Below, one piece after another: positions 42,992-50,837 of a DNA stretch of 64,000 nt. The translations under genes and the position numbers were made by a program. The notes below the pieces were generated by a model. The model was not told the DNA's origin, searched no databases, and saw nothing but the letters and a program-made list of their open reading frames with translations. The stretch's first letter is position 1. The number at the start of each line of letters is the position of its first letter. The DNA is taken from assembly GCA_017535665.1 (NCBI GenBank), contig JAFXTS010000012.1, forward strand, positions 62,001 through 126,000. Direction: 5' to 3'. Source of the stretch: Bacteroidales bacterium. GTDB taxonomy: Bacteria > Bacteroidota > Bacteroidia > Bacteroidales > WCHB1-69.

Positions 42992-43855
42992 TTAGAAAAT
43001 ACGGTTGAGCACAGTCTGGATAAGTCTTTCCATGTAGGGATGATAATCTTTGGAAAAGTCGTGAGTGACACGGTTGGCGATGGCGAGACAGATGGTGAGC
43101 ATATTGTGGCCCATCATCTGACCGAAGCCGTAGAGCGCGGAGGTCTCCATCTCGAGGTTGGTAATTTTGCGGTCGCCGAAGCGGAAGGAGTCGATTTTGG
43201 AGTTGAGGTCTGGGTAAGCCAGTGGCACACGCACGGCACGTCCTTGCGGTCCGAAGAAGCCGGGGGCGCTGGCGGTCACGCCTTTCACCATGTCGAAAGC
43301 GATGCGGTTGAAAAGATCGCTGCTACCCTTGACACAGTAAGGATAGGGAAGTTTTTCGTTCCAACCAGTATGTGCCACAAAGGCCTTCACCATCTCATCA
43401 TCAAAGCCTTCACCATGTTGATAGAAGTGCATGAGGCCGTCCAGGCCAAAGCCGTACTCAGCAGCGATAAAGGAGTGTACATCAATCTCTTTCTGCAGGG
43501 CTCCGCAGGTACCGATACGCACAATGTTGAGCGTGCGGTGCTCAGGCTTCACCTCCATCGCCTTCAGGTCAATATTGGCCAGGGCATCCAGTTCGGTCAT
43601 CACAATGTCGATGTTGTCGGTGCCCATACCCGTGGAGAGCGCGGTGATGCGCTTTCCGCGCAGAGTGCCCGTGTGTACCACCAGCTCACGGTTCTGGTGG
43701 GTGAACTCCACCGTGTCGAAATATTTCGATACATCCGGCACGCGCCCCGGGTCGCCCACCACAATAATATAGTCGGCCAAATCTTCAGGAAAGATACCCA
43801 AATGGTAGATTCTGCCGTCAGGAGTCAGCGGTAATTCAGATGCTGGAATTTTCAT
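42992..43855 (-). CDS. nucleoside phosphorylase (uridine phosphorylase-like)
   Basis: 287 residues of the PNP/UDP family: phosphate-binding VVGDPGRVPDVS near residue 35, STGMGTDNIDIVMTELDAL, and RIGTCGALQKEI, with MEVKPEHRT in the insertion used by Bacteroidales uridine phosphorylases. It splits a pyrimidine nucleoside with phosphate to base and ribose 1-phosphate. First gene of a likely unit with the lipoprotein and BatA-domain genes; own promoter 64 bases upstream. Confidence 0.9.
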   Translation of the reverse strand: MKIPASELPLTPDGRIYHLGIFPEDLADYIIVVGDPGRVPDVSKYFDTVEFTHQNRELVVHTGTLRGKRITALSTGMGTDNIDIVMTELDALANIDLKAMEVKPEHRTLNIVRIGTCGALQKEIDVHSFIAAEYGFGLDGLMHFYQHGEGFDDEMVKAFVAHTGWNEKLPYPYCVKGSSDLFNRIAFDMVKGVTASAPGFFGPQGRAVRVPLAYPDLNSKIDSFRFGDRKITNLEMETSALYGFGQMMGHNMLTICLAIANRVTHDFSKDYHPYMERLIQTVLNRIF

Positions 43856-43918
43856 ATTTTGTAAATTATTGATTTATACTATGTTTATAATTTCAATAGA
43901 AGAAAATTCTATTTTCGG

Positions 43919-43926
43919 CAAAGTTA
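43919..43926 (-). promoter_or_regulatory. -7 promoter box for the uridine phosphorylase operon
   Basis: TAACTTTG on the minus strand, 64 bases before the ATG and divergent to the box at 43970-43977. Confidence 0.5.
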
Positions 43927-43969
43927 CATAAAAAATCAAATATTCTTCTTTTATAAAAAGAAAAAAATG

Positions 43970-43977
43970 TATTTTTG
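43970..43977 (+). promoter_or_regulatory. -7 promoter box for the TPR/subtilisin pair
   Basis: TATTTTTG followed by CCC, 30 bases before the TPR gene ATG. Confidence 0.55.
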
Positions 43978-44006
43978 CCCTATTAAAAATTTAACCCATT
44001 CACATC

Positions 44007-45017
44007 ATGAAAAAATTATCACTTTTTCTCCTTTGTCTGGCGACCACTTTATGCCTTTCTGCACAGTCGCCCAACATTCACACTCCGTCGGAAATCGTCA
44101 AAATTATGGATGACTCCCAAATCTCCTACTCACTCGCTTCAGGCAACTTCACCCCCACTGATTTCTCACAAAAGGTTCTCCGCACCAGTTATTATCGCAT
44201 TAAAAACGACTCCACCTACGAGGTGAAAGCATTTGAGCCAGAGGGAAAAGCGAAGGAAATGTTCGACAAGGCCGAGGAGCTTTTCGCCGATTATGATTTC
44301 ACCGGCGCCCGCAAAGCCTATCAGGATGCCTTGGCCATTGATCCCAGCCTCTATGTCGCCATCACCTACATCGGGGAGACCTATCTTTACGAAAAAGACT
44401 ATACCAGCGCAGTGCTCTGGTTCGAACAGGCCATCGAAGCCAACTATATCGACTACCTCGCCCACTGGGGACTGGCGCACGCCTGCGTTTACACGGGCGA
44501 ATTGAAACGTGCACTCAAAGAGATTACCATCACCAAAATTTTAGACCGTAACAATCAGAATATCAATATGATGTTTAACAGCATCTATAAATTGAACAAG
44601 GTCAATTACACCGACTGGTATCTGGATCCCCTTTTCGCTATCTCCACCGATTATGACGAAGATAGAGATAAAGATGTCGTCATCATCAAATTTCACGAAG
44701 ATTGGTTGGCCTACGCCTTGGTATATGCCGTTTGGAAATACGAACCCGGTTATGCCGAAAGCATGAACAATAATGAGATGCTGAAAGAAAAAGAGGCACT
44801 TTTCTGCACATACGCCAGTTACAACAAGAAGCAGCTCAAGAAAAATCTTCCCATTAGGATGTTTGAACTGGCCATCAAAGAAGGGATGCTTGACCCTTAT
44901 ATCATCTACGATGGTTTTCTCCCGTACAATCCCAGTGTCGCTCTGATTTTGGATGCCAAAGATATTGAAGCCATCGCCGACTATGTCATCAATGTTCGTT
45001 CAAAAATCAAAAAATGA
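44007..45017 (+). CDS. secreted TPR protein
   Basis: 336 residues with signal peptide (MKKLSLFLLCLATTLCLSAQ). Tetratricopeptide units lie around residues 90-190 (FDKAEELFADYDFTGARKAY, YVAITYIGETYLYEKDYTSA, YLAHWGLAHACVYTGELKRA). The C-terminal half has no recognisable domain. Its stop overlaps the start of the subtilisin-barrel gene (ATGA), so the two proteins are translationally coupled and probably work together at the envelope. Confidence 0.82.
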   Translation: MKKLSLFLLCLATTLCLSAQSPNIHTPSEIVKIMDDSQISYSLASGNFTPTDFSQKVLRTSYYRIKNDSTYEVKAFEPEGKAKEMFDKAEELFADYDFTGARKAYQDALAIDPSLYVAITYIGETYLYEKDYTSAVLWFEQAIEANYIDYLAHWGLAHACVYTGELKRALKEITITKILDRNNQNINMMFNSIYKLNKVNYTDWYLDPLFAISTDYDEDRDKDVVIIKFHEDWLAYALVYAVWKYEPGYAESMNNNEMLKEKEALFCTYASYNKKQLKKNLPIRMFELAIKEGMLDPYIIYDGFLPYNPSVALILDAKDIEAIADYVINVRSKIKK

Positions 45018-47296
45018 GAATTTTACGAATTGTCTTCCTCCCATTACTAATCTTCATTTTCTCCCTTCCTTCCACCTCCGCGCAAGAGTGTTATTGGATA
45101 TTTTTTAGGGATAAAAATAACACCTCTTTCGACCCCGCCACGTACTTTCATCCCAAAGCCATCGAACGACGCCTGCAGCAGGGGCTTCCGCCCTGCGACT
45201 CCACCGACTTCCCGCTTAACGGACAGTACAAGAGCCAAACTGCCGCTCTTTCGGAGGAGGTGATGGGCGAAAGCAGATGGTTCAACGCACTGGCAGTCAA
45301 AACTTTCCAAATAGAAGATATTCTTGCGTTGCCTTTTGTGAAAAATGTGCAGCGCATTGACGGTGATTTCTTGCCCGCCACGGTCGAAACCGACATTGCT
45401 GAGGACAACACTTCCACCCCCACCCAGCTCACGGAACAGCTCTATCTGATGAAAGGAGAGGCTTTTGCCGAGCAGGGAATTGATGGAAAAGGGCTCCGTA
45501 TTGCTGTTTTGGACGGCGGTTTCAAGATGGCCGACACGCATCCGGCGTTCCAGCACCTGCGCGACGAACATCGCATTGTGGCCACCTACAATTTCCCGCT
45601 GAAGAAGGAGAACGTGTATGGCTGGGACTCGCACGGCACGATGGTGCTGAGCTGCATTGCGGGCATCGACGAGCACGGGCGACCGTTAGGGTTGGCCACT
45701 GGCGCCGAGTTCCTGCTGGCGCGCACCGAGACCGGCCTCGAGAACCGCATTGAGGAGGTGTGGTGGCAGATGGGCATGGAGTGGGCCGACCGCAATGGCG
45801 CCAACATCATCAACAGTTCGTTAGGCTACGGCAAAGACCGCTACAACCCTGACCAGATGGACGGCACCTCGCTGGTGGCGAAGGCCGCGCAGATGGCCGC
45901 TGCGAAGGGGATCCTCGTGTGCAACTCGATGGGTAACGAGGGCGACGACCGCACCTGGCGCACCATCATCACCCCTGCTGATGCGGAGGGTGTGCTGGCC
46001 GTGGGCGGCATCGACCGCGACGGCAACCCCTCCTCCTTCACCTCGCTGGGACCGACCTCCGATGGGCGCCTCAAGCCCAACGTGAGCGCCATGGCTACCC
46101 GTGTGGATGTGGCCAACCCATCACGTAACAACCTCTATACCAAGGCTTCCGGCACCTCCTTCGCCAGCCCCCTCACGGCAGGTTTCGCCGCCTGCGCGTG
46201 GCAAACCCACCGCGAATGGAGTTGTCAGCAGCTGTTGGCAGAAATCGAGAAGTCGGGAAGCCTCTATCCTTACTACGACTACCAATACGGCTACGGAGTG
46301 CCGCAAGCCGACTACTTCACCCAGGCTTCTCCCGCCCCGAAATCGCCCACGGTCAAGTTGTACCAAACCGACTCCGCAATTTTTATTGTGGTGCCTGACG
46401 AGTGCATCCGGGACAAAAATCTGCTCTATCATATCGCGCAGCCTGATGGACGGCTGGTAGAATACAGAACCGTTCTCATCAAGGAGCGCGAGAACATTGT
46501 CAAGGTTCAAAAGTCGAGTTATCGGAACATTGATGGATGGGTTCTGCGGGCGCATTACAATGGCTATACCATTGAATATCATTCTGATAAAGACCATCTC
46601 GAACCTTTTCCAAAAGAACAATACAGTCAGCGTATCTACTGGCGTTCTAGCGAAATTCATACTGCCGCCACCGACCAGCCACGGGTGCGCGGGGTGAATG
46701 CCCGTTACAACTTTGCACCCTATTTTTCGTTGGGCTTCCCGGTGCCTACCGGTGGAAGAATGAGCACCAATATGGGAGACATCGTGAAAGGCGGTTCTTC
46801 TGTGAGTTTTGTGGTGGGCATCCGCTACAAGCACAACTTCTGCAAGTGGTACAGTCTGGGCGGCAACTTGGAGTTGGGCGGCACTTGGTACCGGCTCAAA
46901 TACCCGGCTTTTCATTCCAAAGTCATTCATACCGAACAGTTGTGGCCTTTCTATGAGTTGAGCATGGGGCATCTTACGGCTGAAATCTACCAGCGGTTCC
47001 GTTTGGCCGCCGGCGGGCTGTTCGGCTATGGTGTTTTCTTCGACACGGGCATTTACGGCAGATGGAATTTTGGCTGTCGGCAGACCATTGGCGACAAAGG
47101 CATCCGTGTGCGCGAGCGCGACGATCAGCATGTGGTCAACCGTTTGGAGTGGGGCGTGCGGGCGCGATTGGGCTACGACATCGTGTCGGTTTACGTCCAA
47201 TATCGCATCAGCAGGCTGATTGCTCCGCCCGTCGAATCCATTGACTGTCCGCACCTCGAGGTGGGGGCGCAGTTGACCTTGCCATTCGGGAAGTAG
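45014..47296 (+). CDS. S8 subtilisin-type protease fused to a probable outer-membrane barrel
   Basis: 760 residues. A signal peptide (MRILRIVFLPLLIFIFSLPS) is followed by an S8 domain with the full triad: Asp in AVLDGGFKMADTHP, His in GWDSHGTMVLSC and Ser in GTSFASPLTAGFAA, plus GNEG for the oxyanion Asn. A ~100-residue spacer follows. From about residue 560 to the end the sequence alternates polar and hydrophobic residues in strands rich in Gly, Tyr and Arg (VSFVVGIRYKHNF, LGGNLELGGTWYRL, VRARLGYDIVSVYVQYRIS, LEVGAQLTLPFGK), consistent with a small beta-barrel rather than a T9SS sorting domain. No C-terminal T9SS motif is seen. Confidence 0.82.
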   Translation: MRILRIVFLPLLIFIFSLPSTSAQECYWIFFRDKNNTSFDPATYFHPKAIERRLQQGLPPCDSTDFPLNGQYKSQTAALSEEVMGESRWFNALAVKTFQIEDILALPFVKNVQRIDGDFLPATVETDIAEDNTSTPTQLTEQLYLMKGEAFAEQGIDGKGLRIAVLDGGFKMADTHPAFQHLRDEHRIVATYNFPLKKENVYGWDSHGTMVLSCIAGIDEHGRPLGLATGAEFLLARTETGLENRIEEVWWQMGMEWADRNGANIINSSLGYGKDRYNPDQMDGTSLVAKAAQMAAAKGILVCNSMGNEGDDRTWRTIITPADAEGVLAVGGIDRDGNPSSFTSLGPTSDGRLKPNVSAMATRVDVANPSRNNLYTKASGTSFASPLTAGFAACAWQTHREWSCQQLLAEIEKSGSLYPYYDYQYGYGVPQADYFTQASPAPKSPTVKLYQTDSAIFIVVPDECIRDKNLLYHIAQPDGRLVEYRTVLIKERENIVKVQKSSYRNIDGWVLRAHYNGYTIEYHSDKDHLEPFPKEQYSQRIYWRSSEIHTAATDQPRVRGVNARYNFAPYFSLGFPVPTGGRMSTNMGDIVKGGSSVSFVVGIRYKHNFCKWYSLGGNLELGGTWYRLKYPAFHSKVIHTEQLWPFYELSMGHLTAEIYQRFRLAAGGLFGYGVFFDTGIYGRWNFGCRQTIGDKGIRVRERDDQHVVNRLEWGVRARLGYDIVSVYVQYRISRLIAPPVESIDCPHLEVGAQLTLPFGK

Positions 47297-47381
47297 CGGG
47301 GGTGGGGGGAGAAAATTCTTTCAGCCATTGCAATCCGCGGTGCCTTCGACAGGCGCAGGTATTGGACGGCGGTCAATAGTC

Positions 47382-47488
47382 GCGTCTCTTCGAGACGCTT
47401 TTTATCGCGGGTGGTCGCCGTACCCCAGACTGCACTCCACTTTGTTCCGTTTGTCAGGGGTTACTGAGATTGCGTTTCTCCGAAACGC
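47382..47488 (+). repeat. two-hairpin intergenic element, copy 1
   Basis: Hairpin GCGTCTC-TTC-GAGACGC, then 22 bases, the 13-mer TACCCCAGACTGC, 25 bases, GGTTACTG, 5 bases, and hairpin GCGTTTC-TCC-GAAACGC. The same order recurs inverted at 49639-49737. The first hairpin is followed by TTTTTAT and could terminate the protease transcript. Confidence 0.72.
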
Positions 47489-47568
47489 GAGATAAATGCA
47501 GTGCGGAGTCAGTCCACCGCCGCCTTGCAAATGAAGGCGTGAAGAAATCGGGCGGAGCGAGCGTGAAG

Positions 47569-47627
47569 AACGGCGAACTGTCCGAAGATGTGCGAAATGT
47601 ATTGAGCACATCAAGTTTTTCGCCGTT
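47569..47627. repeat. nested inverted repeat
   Basis: The outer arms AACGGCGAA/TTCGCCGTT (9 bp, perfect) enclose inner arms GATGTGC/GCACATC (7 bp, perfect), giving a long two-tier hairpin. It belongs to no gene. Confidence 0.75.
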
Positions 47628-47688
47628 TAGCGAACGAGCCCCGATTTTAGCCGGAATTTGCACAGCGGCAAAGCGCATTTCTTTTCGT

Positions 47689-47720
47689 CTATTTTCTTTG
47701 GGCGCAAGCAAAGAAAATAG
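47689..47720. repeat. 12-bp perfect inverted repeat
   Basis: CTATTTTCTTTG and its complement flank an 8-base loop. It resembles short hairpins scattered in Bacteroidota intergenic DNA. Confidence 0.7.
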
Positions 47721-47778
47721 ACAACAGCCTGCAAAAACGAATCTTAAAACGGGATGTATCAACGCTGCATTTTAATTC

Positions 47779-47797
47779 GGACGCACGCCGTGCGTCC
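47779..47797. repeat. GGACGCAC hairpin abutting the next stop codon
   Basis: GGACGCAC-GCC-GTGCGTCC, a perfect 8-bp stem that ends one base before the stop codon of the minus-strand gene. It lacks a T run and looks like a REP-type element that may also stabilise the transcript end. Confidence 0.65.
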
Positions 47798-48874
47798 CTA
47801 CAGCAACGCCTTCAGCACCGCCTCCCACGTGTCGTAGGGCGGCACGCCGAAATGCAGCACGCGGGGGAATTTTTCCGCCCCGTTCTTGTGAGGTCGGTCA
47901 TCAATCAGAATCTCTCCCCTATTCAAATCCTTGTGGTGCGACAAAATCAGCCGTTTGTATAGACAGCTATCTTCTTCTTTCCCAAAATGTTGGTGGATCC
48001 AATGCAGCTTGTCGTTGCAGGCCGTCGGGTTGCGCCACGGGGCGGTGGAGAGGATATAAACATCGTACCGCTCCGACAGTTGGGCGAGGGCATTCACAGC
48101 ACCGGGCATCGGCTCCATACGGGCGAAAATGCCGGGCACCTCGTCAAAGTAGGCGTCATACTGAAGTCGCTCCAGCGTGGTAAGTCGCTGAATGCCACTT
48201 TCAAAATCCACCAAGGTGCCGTCCATATCAATGTACAGAATCGGCTTTTCGGACTGGGGCGCGGCAGGTTCTTCCACTGCCATGGAGTCGAAGTAGCGGA
48301 AGGCCTCGCCCACCGAATGGCGCAGCACTTCGCGATCCAAGTGATGGTGGCCGCCCTCTACCCAGAGAGCGTTGGTGGAGGTGATGCGACCGTTGATGCC
48401 CGCATTGCCATAGCGGCCCACAAAGAAGTCGTGGTACTGCAGCAGTTCGTCATTCTTGGCAAAAATTCCGAACAGATTCTGCGGGGTATTTTCACGATGA
48501 ATCTGATAGACATTGGTTTCCACAGCCCTGCACACGGCGAGTTGTTCCTGCGTGAGAGGAGCGATATTGCCCAACACTTTCGAGGGAAAACAGCAGGGAT
48601 TGATAAGCACCTTGTTGATGACACGGCTGGGGTTGATGGGATTTTTGATAAAGAGGTTGTAGATACTGCCGAGCGATGAAGATACCACAGTATCAATCTG
48701 TTCCGCATCGATCAGCGTGCGAAGTTTATCACGGGTGGCGAATACGTCGAGCAGGTCGAAGGTCTCCCGCACCCAACGATGCTGCGGAAAAAGTTCCTTG
48801 AGGGTGTTGCCCGTGTAGGAGTTCTTATCGCTGCCATAGCCATGAAGGTACAATACGGTTCTGTGTTTTTCCAT
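47798..48874 (-). CDS. YqiA-like alpha/beta hydrolase fused to 5'-nucleotidase (NT5C-like HAD)
   Basis: 358 residues, two domains. Residues 1-195 resemble the YqiA/UPF0227 esterase fold: VLYLHGYGSD, nucleophile elbow VVSSSLGSIY (Ser67), acid region FAKNDELL and His-rich WVEGGHHHLD. Residues 210-358 are a HAD phosphatase of the deoxyribonucleotidase type: YIDMDGTLVDFESG (Asp216, Asp218), ILSTAPWRNP and EILIDDRPHKNG. Both halves are usually separate proteins. No signal peptide, so cytosolic. A possible role in nucleotide turnover is inferred. It is bracketed, together with Hsp20, by the inverted two-hairpin elements. Confidence 0.86.
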   Translation of the reverse strand: MEKHRTVLYLHGYGSDKNSYTGNTLKELFPQHRWVRETFDLLDVFATRDKLRTLIDAEQIDTVVSSSLGSIYNLFIKNPINPSRVINKVLINPCCFPSKVLGNIAPLTQEQLAVCRAVETNVYQIHRENTPQNLFGIFAKNDELLQYHDFFVGRYGNAGINGRITSTNALWVEGGHHHLDREVLRHSVGEAFRYFDSMAVEEPAAPQSEKPILYIDMDGTLVDFESGIQRLTTLERLQYDAYFDEVPGIFARMEPMPGAVNALAQLSERYDVYILSTAPWRNPTACNDKLHWIHQHFGKEEDSCLYKRLILSHHKDLNRGEILIDDRPHKNGAEKFPRVLHFGVPPYDTWEAVLKALL

Positions 48875-48903
48875 ATCGAAAATGTTGGTGAAAGTTGAAG
48901 ATG

Positions 48904-48911
48904 CAAAGATA
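48904..48911 (-). promoter_or_regulatory. -7 promoter box for the hydrolase-nucleotidase gene
   Basis: TATCTTTG on the minus strand, 30 bases before the ATG and just beyond the Hsp20 terminator. Confidence 0.55.
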
Positions 48912-48922
48912 CAATATTTTGG

Positions 48923-48956
48923 CGAAAAAAAAGCCGCAACTGTTCAGCTGCGGCTT
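48923..48956 (-). terminator. intrinsic terminator of the Hsp20 gene
   Basis: An 8-bp stem AAGCCGCA/TGCGGCTT is followed on the minus strand by a run of eight T, 25 bases after the stop. Confidence 0.85.
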
Positions 48957-48980
48957 TTCCGTTGGGTGTTGGGTTGAAGA

Positions 48981-49406
48981 TTATCCGATGTTGATGTTGC
49001 GGCCGAGTTTCTTCACCTCTTTCTGCATTCTCGGCAGGGTGACGGTCAAGATGCCGTTCTCCACCTTGGCTTCGATGTTGTCTTTGTCCACATCCTCGGG
49101 CAGCGTGTAAGCCTGCTCGTAGTTGGTGTACGAGAACTCACGACGCAGGTAGTGATGTTTCTTTTCTTCCTCTTTGTGTTCCACCTTGTTTTCGATGGCG
49201 ACATGCAGGTAGCCTTCGTCATTGATGCTCACGCGGCAGAACTCCTTCTTGATACCCGGAGCGGCCACCTCCATCGTGTAGGCCTTGTCATCTACCTTCA
49301 CATTGACTGCCGGTGCGGTTGTATTGGCACGAGGCATAAAATCATTGTTCAGGAAATCTTCAAACACTGTCGGAAACCAACTGTTTTTAAACATTACTGG
49401 TAGCAT
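48981..49406 (-). CDS. Hsp20/alpha-crystallin family small heat shock protein
   Basis: 141 residues. The alpha-crystallin domain runs from about residue 30 (PAVNVKVDDKAYTMEVAAPG) through REFSYTNYEQAYTLPEDVD to the family signature VENGILTVTLPR. The start MLPVMFKNSWFP is supported by an unusually good Shine-Dalgarno GGAGGTG four bases before the ATG. It acts as an ATP-independent holdase. Monocistronic with a strong terminator. Confidence 0.96.
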   Translation of the reverse strand: MLPVMFKNSWFPTVFEDFLNNDFMPRANTTAPAVNVKVDDKAYTMEVAAPGIKKEFCRVSINDEGYLHVAIENKVEHKEEEKKHHYLRREFSYTNYEQAYTLPEDVDKDNIEAKVENGILTVTLPRMQKEVKKLGRNINIG

Positions 49407-49410
49407 AATA

Positions 49411-49417
49411 CACCTCC
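49411..49417 (-). promoter_or_regulatory. strong Shine-Dalgarno of the Hsp20 gene
   Basis: GGAGGTG four bases before the ATG, exceptional in this window where most genes lack one, and it decides the start at 49406 over the Met four codons later. Confidence 0.7.
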
Positions 49418-49638
49418 ATTTTTAATTTGTTAGACATTTTGTTTTTTCGGCCGCCTCCGCTTTCGCCTCGGCGAACCGCTAATAGGATTTGCAAAGAGCG
49501 TGCCAAAATGGTACCCCGCCCATTTGATGATCAAATGGCGACAATCTGTCCGTCAAGGCTGACGATTTGTCTGATATGGGTGACAAAATTGCGCTATACT
49601 TTATTGTTTGATTTAGAAAAGGAAGCGCATGAGGCAGT

Positions 49639-49737
49639 CGTGCCAGAGGCACGAAATTCCAGTAACCTCAGACAAGGCCTTTAGGCCGCAGTCTGGGGTA
49701 GGGAGCCGTGCATCGTGTGGGCGTGCGGAAGGCACGC
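49639..49737 (-). repeat. two-hairpin intergenic element, copy 2 (inverted)
   Basis: Read on the minus strand: hairpin GCGTGC-CTTCC-GCACGC, 20 bases, the identical 13-mer TACCCCAGACTGC, 20 bases, GGTTACTG, 6 bases, and hairpin CGTGCC-TCT-GGCACG. Order and spacing match copy 1 while the stems differ by compensating changes. Confidence 0.72.
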
Positions 49738-49750
49738 AACAATCCTGATT

Positions 49751-50308
49751 TTACCGCCACTCCGCGAAGCAGACGAACCCGTAGCGGGTTTCCGTATTCT
49801 CAGTGGGAAGAAAGAAGTAGAGGATTTTCAAATCCTTCGGAATTTTCTGATTCTCAATGGTGAAACAATTTTCACGAGACCAGTCACTGTAGTTGGGTAA
49901 AAGTTTCAACTTGACGAACATCCATTCTGCCACGCGGTCGGTGCGCCACTGGCAGTAGGCGCGGGCCTGCTGGGGCGAAATGCCCAACACGGGAAACGAG
50001 TTGTACACCGGATTCCGAAAATAATAGGTGGCGATGCTGTCGGGCAGCTGCTGGAGAAGGATCTGCATATCGGGCTGGGCGGCTTGGTATTCTTCCGATT
50101 CTTTTCCATAAATCTTTTCCAACCAATAGAGGTACTCGAGCCAGTCGAGGTTGGAGATGGGATTGCGGTCCCTATACGCGTTTTGTGAAATTCGTACCAG
50201 CCCACTGGGCGGCACCTTTTGCTGGTAGTTTTTCATGGTGATGTGCTGGGCGTTTCCCATCATCATCAACCCTATAAAAAGAAGGAAGAAAAGCAGCCGG
50301 AATCGCAT
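49751..50308 (-). CDS. secreted protein with a short sulfatase-modifying-factor-like segment
   Basis: 185 residues with signal peptide (MRFRLLFFLLFIGLMMMGNA). The segment FPVLGISPQQARAYCQWRTDR resembles the FGE/SUMF fold as used in GldJ and GldK gliding lipoproteins (quoted in part), and the earlier YRDRNPISNLDWLEYLYWLE is of the same style. The rest of a SUMF domain is missing, so it may be a reduced, non-enzymatic relative. No lipobox is present. Its 3' end borders the inverted hairpin element. Confidence 0.6.
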   Translation of the reverse strand: MRFRLLFFLLFIGLMMMGNAQHITMKNYQQKVPPSGLVRISQNAYRDRNPISNLDWLEYLYWLEKIYGKESEEYQAAQPDMQILLQQLPDSIATYYFRNPVYNSFPVLGISPQQARAYCQWRTDRVAEWMFVKLKLLPNYSDWSRENCFTIENQKIPKDLKILYFFLPTENTETRYGFVCFAEWR

Positions 50309-50400
50309 AGTCTTTTCTTTTTAAGAACGAAAAAATGAGGTGGGGGCTTGGGTGGGGGAAGAAAAATACAACTTTTTACCGTTTGACATACCCCGACAAT

Positions 50401-50517
50401 AAAAATTCCATAGAATTTATTTGGTTGGGAATCAGCTACAACTTCAACGGTTACCGGAAGGCCGGCGCGGCCAAACCCGACAGCGACGACCGAAGCAAGA
50501 TCAAGACGGGGTTGTAA
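50401..50517 (+). pseudogene. 3' remnant of an outer-membrane protein gene
   Basis: 38 codons ending in TAA encode EFIWLGISYNFNGYRKAGAA and a polar tail. The LGISYNF pattern is typical of the last beta-strands of TonB-dependent receptors or OMPs. No promoter, start or upstream domain is visible in the preceding bases, which are G-rich intergenic sequence. Read as a truncated relic. Confidence 0.42.
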
Positions 50518-50550
50518 AACAAAACGAATCAAGAATTCAACAAAAAATCG

Positions 50551-50558
50551 TACTTTTG
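50551..50558 (+). promoter_or_regulatory. -7 promoter box for the riboswitch-controlled operon
   Basis: TACTTTTG followed by CCGCC, directly before the cobalamin aptamer. Confidence 0.55.
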
Positions 50559-50560
50559 CC

Positions 50561-50715
50561 GCCGGATTCGGGTTCTCACCGATCAATAGGGAATCCTGTG
50601 AAAATCAGGGGCTATGCCCGTAGCTGTGAGTTCCGAAATGTGCTTCCGGCACCTACGTCACTGCTATTTTATCGGGAAGACGCCGGAAGTGGAACAAGCC
50701 AGAAGACCTGCCCGT
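50561..50715 (+). ncRNA. cobalamin (B12) riboswitch aptamer
   Basis: Conserved aptamer parts occur in order: GGGAA then GTGAAAATC (50589-50607), GCTATGCCCGTAGCTGTGA (50611-50629), GGGAAGACGCCGGAAGT (50674-50690) and the B12 box AGCCAGAAGACCTGCC (50697-50712). A promoter box precedes it, and the CoA-transferase start is about 120 bases downstream. B12 aptamers normally reduce expression when adenosyl- or other cobalamins bind. Confidence 0.92.
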
Positions 50716-50757
50716 TTCCATGTCCGCAGCTTTCGGGAACAAAAGCTTGGGAATTGT

Positions 50758-50796
50758 GAGGGAAGCGTCTGTGCGCTTGCCATTCTCATTTTGTTT
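50758..50796 (+). terminator. possible expression-platform terminator of the riboswitch
   Basis: GAGGGAAGCG can pair with CGCTTGCCATTCTC (one mismatch and a short bulge) and is followed by ATTTTGTTTTC. It lies between the aptamer and the CDS, as expected for transcriptional control. Confidence 0.5.
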
Positions 50797-50837
50797 TCTG
50801 CTGCTGTTTTTGATATGAAATAAAAAATTATGACGAA

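Larger units (their letters stand above)
47297..47797. other. gene-free interval dense in hairpins
   Basis: No convincing gene. It contains the two-hairpin element (47382-47488), a 6-bp hairpin CGCCTT/AAGGCG (47521-47539), a nested palindrome (47569-47627), a 12-bp inverted repeat (47689-47720) and a hairpin abutting the next stop codon (47779-47797). Open frames of ~100 codons exist on both strands but have no initiation signals or family resemblance. Confidence 0.7.
49407..49750. other. gene-free interval dense in hairpins
   Basis: Upstream of Hsp20 this 344-base interval has no gene. It holds hairpins TTCGCC/GGCGAA (49462-49475), CATTTGA/TCAAATG (49521-49537) and the second two-hairpin element (49639-49737). 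Confidence 0.7.

Noticed and set aside
47454..47775. Overlapping ~100-codon frames on both strands in the gene-free interval
   Set aside because: They run through nested palindromes and hairpins, so both strands are open by symmetry; no promoter, start signal or known domain.
50421..50759. Plus-strand frame of 112 codons
   Set aside because: Covers the cobalamin aptamer, whose conserved RNA elements explain the sequence.
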